64,000 nt of DNA from Rhodoplanes azumiensis. Its GTDB lineage: Bacteria; Pseudomonadota; Alphaproteobacteria; Rhizobiales; Xanthobacteraceae. The notes below the pieces were generated by a model. The model was not told the DNA's origin. It searched no databases and worked only from the letters and a program-made list of their open reading frames with translations. Shown here piece by piece: positions 61,689 to 64,000 of this stretch. The position numbers and the translations under genes were made by a program. Position 1 is the stretch's first letter, and the number at the start of each line of letters is the position of its first letter. The stretch is from assembly GCF_042682915.1 (NCBI RefSeq), contig NZ_JBHUIW010000003.1, forward strand, positions 248,001 to 312,000, read 5' to 3'.

Positions 61689-62699
61689 TCAATGCTCCGG
61701 CTGGCAGATGGCGCCGGCCGCGATCGCCCGCACCGTCGCCACCACCAGAATGGCGAGCACGACGGCGAGCAGCGCGTAGAGCGCGACGAACAGGACGAGC
61801 GCCGGCGTGCCGCCGATCGTCTCGGCGAACACCGAGGCGGCGGTCGCGAGCGCGGCGAGCGGGAACGAGTAGGCCCACCACGACAGCGCGAAGCGGATGC
61901 GGGCCATCTGGCGGATCTTGGTCGCGACCAGCAGGAACAGGCCGAGCCCGGCGTAGAAGAACAGCCGGGCGAAGCCGTCGAGCACGCCGCCGTCGAGCTT
62001 CATGTAGGCGAGGAAGCCGACGGACGGCGGCGCCACCAGGATCATCAGGGTCGGCAGCAGCCGGTCGGGCAGCGGGTTGTGGAAGATCAGCCGGTTGAAC
62101 ACCAGGGTCAGCAGCACGATCCAGAACAGCACGCCGAACGAGAAGAAGAACCAGCTGATCTCGACATGACCGAGCGGCACGCCGGCGAGCGGCACGATGA
62201 TGTTGCCGACCGCCGGGATGAACCAGGCCGGGTTGAGATGCGGCGGCTCGAACGGGCGATGGCCGATCCAGGTCGAGAGGATGACGAGGCTGAACGTCAG
62301 ATGCAGGGCGGCGCCCGCCGTCCACAGGACGCCGGCGACCGCGCGATCGAGCGGCAGGGCGATGATCGACAGCAGCAGCAGCGAGATGCTGATGGTCGGA
62401 AAGAAGCTCAGCCGCACCGGATGATGCCATTCCGCGACCACGGCGTTGCGGTGGCGGACCAGCTTGGTGGCGTAGAAGGCGGCGACCGCGACGAGAAGCC
62501 CGGCCGCGACGCCGCCGAGAACGAGGCTGGCGATCGGCCGGGTGCCGAGCAGCAGTTCCAGCCGGTGGGTGGCGACCGCGAGGCCCGCGGTGCCCATCAC
62601 GGTGGCGAAGAAGCTGACGGGAAAGTGCTCGAGGCGGGACGTCGCCGCGGGGACGGCAACGGCGGCAGTGGCAGTGGCGCTGGCGGTGGTGTCGGTCAT
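61689..62699 (-). CDS. SLAC1/TehA-type anion channel-like protein (TDT family)
   Basis: A 336-residue membrane protein with about ten helices. It opens SRLEHFPVSFFATVMGTAGLAV, the hallmark of the TehA/SLAC1 group, then LSFFPTISISLLLLSIIAL, HLTFSLVILSTWIGH and IRFALSWWAYSFPLAALA. Bacterial members may export tellurite or dicarboxylates; the substrate here is unknown. GAGGATCC precedes the ATG at 62699. A long upstream extension of the frame is a shadow. Confidence 0.9.
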   Translation of the reverse strand: MTDTTASATATAAVAVPAATSRLEHFPVSFFATVMGTAGLAVATHRLELLLGTRPIASLVLGGVAAGLLVAVAAFYATKLVRHRNAVVAEWHHPVRLSFFPTISISLLLLSIIALPLDRAVAGVLWTAGAALHLTFSLVILSTWIGHRPFEPPHLNPAWFIPAVGNIIVPLAGVPLGHVEISWFFFSFGVLFWIVLLTLVFNRLIFHNPLPDRLLPTLMILVAPPSVGFLAYMKLDGGVLDGFARLFFYAGLGLFLLVATKIRQMARIRFALSWWAYSFPLAALATAASVFAETIGGTPALVLFVALYALLAVVLAILVVATVRAIAAGAICQPEH

Positions 62700-62794
62700 C
62701 GGGATCCTCGTCGCCGGACGCGAAGCAAGAGCCGTACCTCGTCGTCCGCTGGCCGGCACCCTGGCGGCCGGGCGGCCGCCCGTCTGTGACGATG

Positions 62795-63154
62795 TCACCG
62801 GGGCGGCAGCAGGCCGGCGTCGGGCTCGGGGACGAGGCGGAGCGCCATGTCGTCGATCAGGGCGTCGCGGCGCGTCTCGACGGCGAGCAGCGCGTCCTGG
62901 CTCTGGCGCAGGGTGCCGGCGTTGGAGCCGTGCACCACGATGCCGCCGATCACCGCGGTGAGGCCGCCGAGCAGGGCGAGCGGGTCGGCGGTCCACAGCC
63001 CGAGGACGGTGCCGGCGAGCAGGACGGCGCCGAAGGCGATCGCTGCCCGGGCGGCCAGCATGAACTTGCGGCAGCTCTCCGCGACGGCGGCGAGGCGCTC
63101 GATCTCGTCCTCGAGCCGCGCGATCTCGTCGGCGAACAGTCTCTCCTCGGGCAC
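62795..63154 (-). CDS. Small membrane protein with N-terminal coiled coil
   Basis: A 119-residue protein. The N-terminus is a charged helix (LFADEIARLEDEIERLAAVAE), then two membrane segments (AARAAIAFGAVLLAGTVLGL and LALLGGLTAVIGGIVVHGS). The C-terminal helix has LRQSQDALLAVETRRDALID. GTG at 63154 with GAGGGGGTGGAG is the chosen start; the upstream extension is Arg/Pro shadow. No family is recognised. Confidence 0.68.
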   Translation of the reverse strand: MPEERLFADEIARLEDEIERLAAVAESCRKFMLAARAAIAFGAVLLAGTVLGLWTADPLALLGGLTAVIGGIVVHGSNAGTLRQSQDALLAVETRRDALIDDMALRLVPEPDAGLLPPR

Positions 63155-63393
63155 GCTCCACCCCCTCGCACCGGGTCGGGTGCAGTCTAGCGCCGCTGTC
63201 GGGGGCGGGGCCAGAGCCGCCACGGTCCCCCGGCCCGGACGCCGGATTCGGGCCTCGAACGGCGTTAAAACGCGTCCCGGCAGCACCGAAGCGGTGGAAC
63301 ACGCCCGCTTCGCAGCACTTTGCTGATTTCCTGGGCGCACGAATCGGCTAAGGGGGCTGAGACGTGTAAGCACAGTGACGAGGAGCAAACTCG

Positions 63394-63720
63394 ATGGCGA
63401 AAGCCGCTACGTCCAAGCCGGCCGCGGCCACCAAGCCGGCCCAGGCGACCGTGACGCTCAAGCATCTCGCGGCGACGATCGCCGGCAATCACGAGCTCGC
63501 CAAGAAGCAGTCCGAGGCGATCCTGAGCGACATGATCGGCCTCGTCACCAAGCACCTGAAGAAGGGCGACCGCATCCGCATCAGCGGGCTCGGCATCCTC
63601 CAGGTGAAGAAGCGCGCCGCCCGCATGGGCCGCAACCCGGCCACCGGCGAGGCGATCAAGATCAAGGCGAGCAAGAAGATCGCCTTCCGGGCCGCCAAGG
63701 AGCTCAAGGACGCGATCTGA
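63394..63720 (+). CDS. HU-family DNA-binding protein
   Basis: A 108-residue HU/IHF-type nucleoid protein. The N-terminal extension MAKAATSKPAAATKPAQ is a Lys/Ala tail. The fold follows with TLKHLAATIAGNHELAKKQS, SDMIGLVTKHLKKGDRIRIS and the DNA-binding arm MGRNPATGEAIKIKASKKIAF. AGGAG upstream of the ATG is a good ribosome site. It ends in a strong terminator. Confidence 0.95.
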   Translation: MAKAATSKPAAATKPAQATVTLKHLAATIAGNHELAKKQSEAILSDMIGLVTKHLKKGDRIRISGLGILQVKKRAARMGRNPATGEAIKIKASKKIAFRAAKELKDAI

Positions 63721-63752
63721 TCGCGCCGCGCGCCCGACCGACCGGTCTTCGC

Positions 63753-63782
63753 AAAACCCGCCGTCGCGAGACGGCGGGTTTT
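63753..63782 (+). terminator. Perfect terminator after the HU-family gene
   Basis: AAAACCCGCCGTC and GACGGCGGGTTTT are exact 13-bp arms with a GCGA loop. T-run is part of the arm on both strands, so it may work in both directions. Confidence 0.9.
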
Positions 63783-63796
63783 CGCGTTTCGAGGGG

Positions 63797-63850
63797 CTCA
63801 TGGAATCCGCCCCGGACGCGCGAGCATGCCGCGGGAGTCCGGGTTCGCGT
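63797..63850. repeat. Degenerate CCCGGAATCC-type palindromic repeat
   Basis: TGGAATCCGCCCCGGACGCG and GCGGGAGTCCGGGTTCGCG are a worn version of the 36753-36843 repeat. The rest to 64000 holds no gene that I can support. Confidence 0.45.
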
Positions 63851-64000
63851 CTTGGGCGCGTCCCGGACCGCCGGCTTTCGCGATGCCCGTGCCTGTCCGG
63901 CCCGGCTCGCGCGCCGTCCGCCGGGCCGCTGCCCGGACGGGGCGGGCGGGCGCGGCCATCGAGATGGGCTAGGGTGCGGGTCGGGGATTCGGTCCGCGCC

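Overview
The window is 64 kb of chromosomal DNA with very high G+C. It comes from an alphaproteobacterium, most likely of the order Hyphomicrobiales (Rhizobiales). The evidence is a flagellar cluster in Caulobacter order (fliF-fliG-fliH-fliN-flbD), a SciP (DUF1153) gene with CtrA-like boxes, MinCDE, a PmtA-type phospholipid methyltransferase, a phasin-like protein, and ilv and leu leader-peptide attenuators of alphaproteobacterial style. Gene order is mostly that of a housekeeping chromosome. I saw no rRNA, tRNA, transposase, prophage or CRISPR. The genus cannot be fixed from the sequence alone.

Layout. 0-14 kb: a MltB-type lytic transglycosylase, small secreted proteins, a PepSY protein coupled to a hybrid histidine kinase, a RecD-like helicase, a diguanylate cyclase, an HNH protein, a NamZ/DOMON-like pair, an NAD-dependent epimerase and a phasin-like protein. 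14.8-17.05 kb: a lower-GC island with an AAA ATPase overlapped by a DUF4276 (TOPRIM-like) gene, resembling PARIS/OLD-type defence modules. 17-20.2 kb: a sugar dehydrogenase, miaA and msrQ. 20.3-25.8 kb: the ilv locus, with promoter, leader peptide and terminator, then ilvB, ilvN, an intruding MazEF-like module, ilvC, and a low-GC gene broken at a G6 tract. 25.9-31 kb: an orphan substrate-binding protein, an EamA exporter, pdxY, a PhzF protein and a Nudix-like protein. 30.8-36.7 kb: a LacI-regulated ABC transporter operon ending in a phosphodiesterase. 37-40 kb: a membrane protein, a large inverted repeat, a leu leader and leuA. 40-42.7 kb: a GNAT protein and minE-minD-minC. 42.9-51.4 kb: flagellar genes flbD, fliN, fliH, fliG, fliF, then sciP, flgD and fliK. 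51.7-56 kb: mnmA, pmtA, then HepT/MntA, a GreA-like factor and a DUF1778/GNAT pair. 56-64 kb: DUF6496, treZ, an M20 amidase, an ADP-ribosylglycohydrolase with a pseudo-phosphatase domain, a SLAC1/TehA channel, a small membrane protein and an HU-family protein.

How parts work together. IlvB, IlvN, IlvC and LeuA cover branched-chain amino acid synthesis, and both ilvB and leuA have leader peptides rich in the regulating amino acids. SciP and FlbD tie flagellar genes to the CtrA/sigma-54 cell-cycle hierarchy; a good sigma-54 site precedes fliK and CtrA-like boxes precede fliF and sciP. Several families of palindromic intergenic repeats are scattered through the window, one inside the LacI-linked transporter operon. 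Toxin-antitoxin and defence-like genes sit in three places: 15-17 kb, 23-23.8 kb and 53.7-56 kb.
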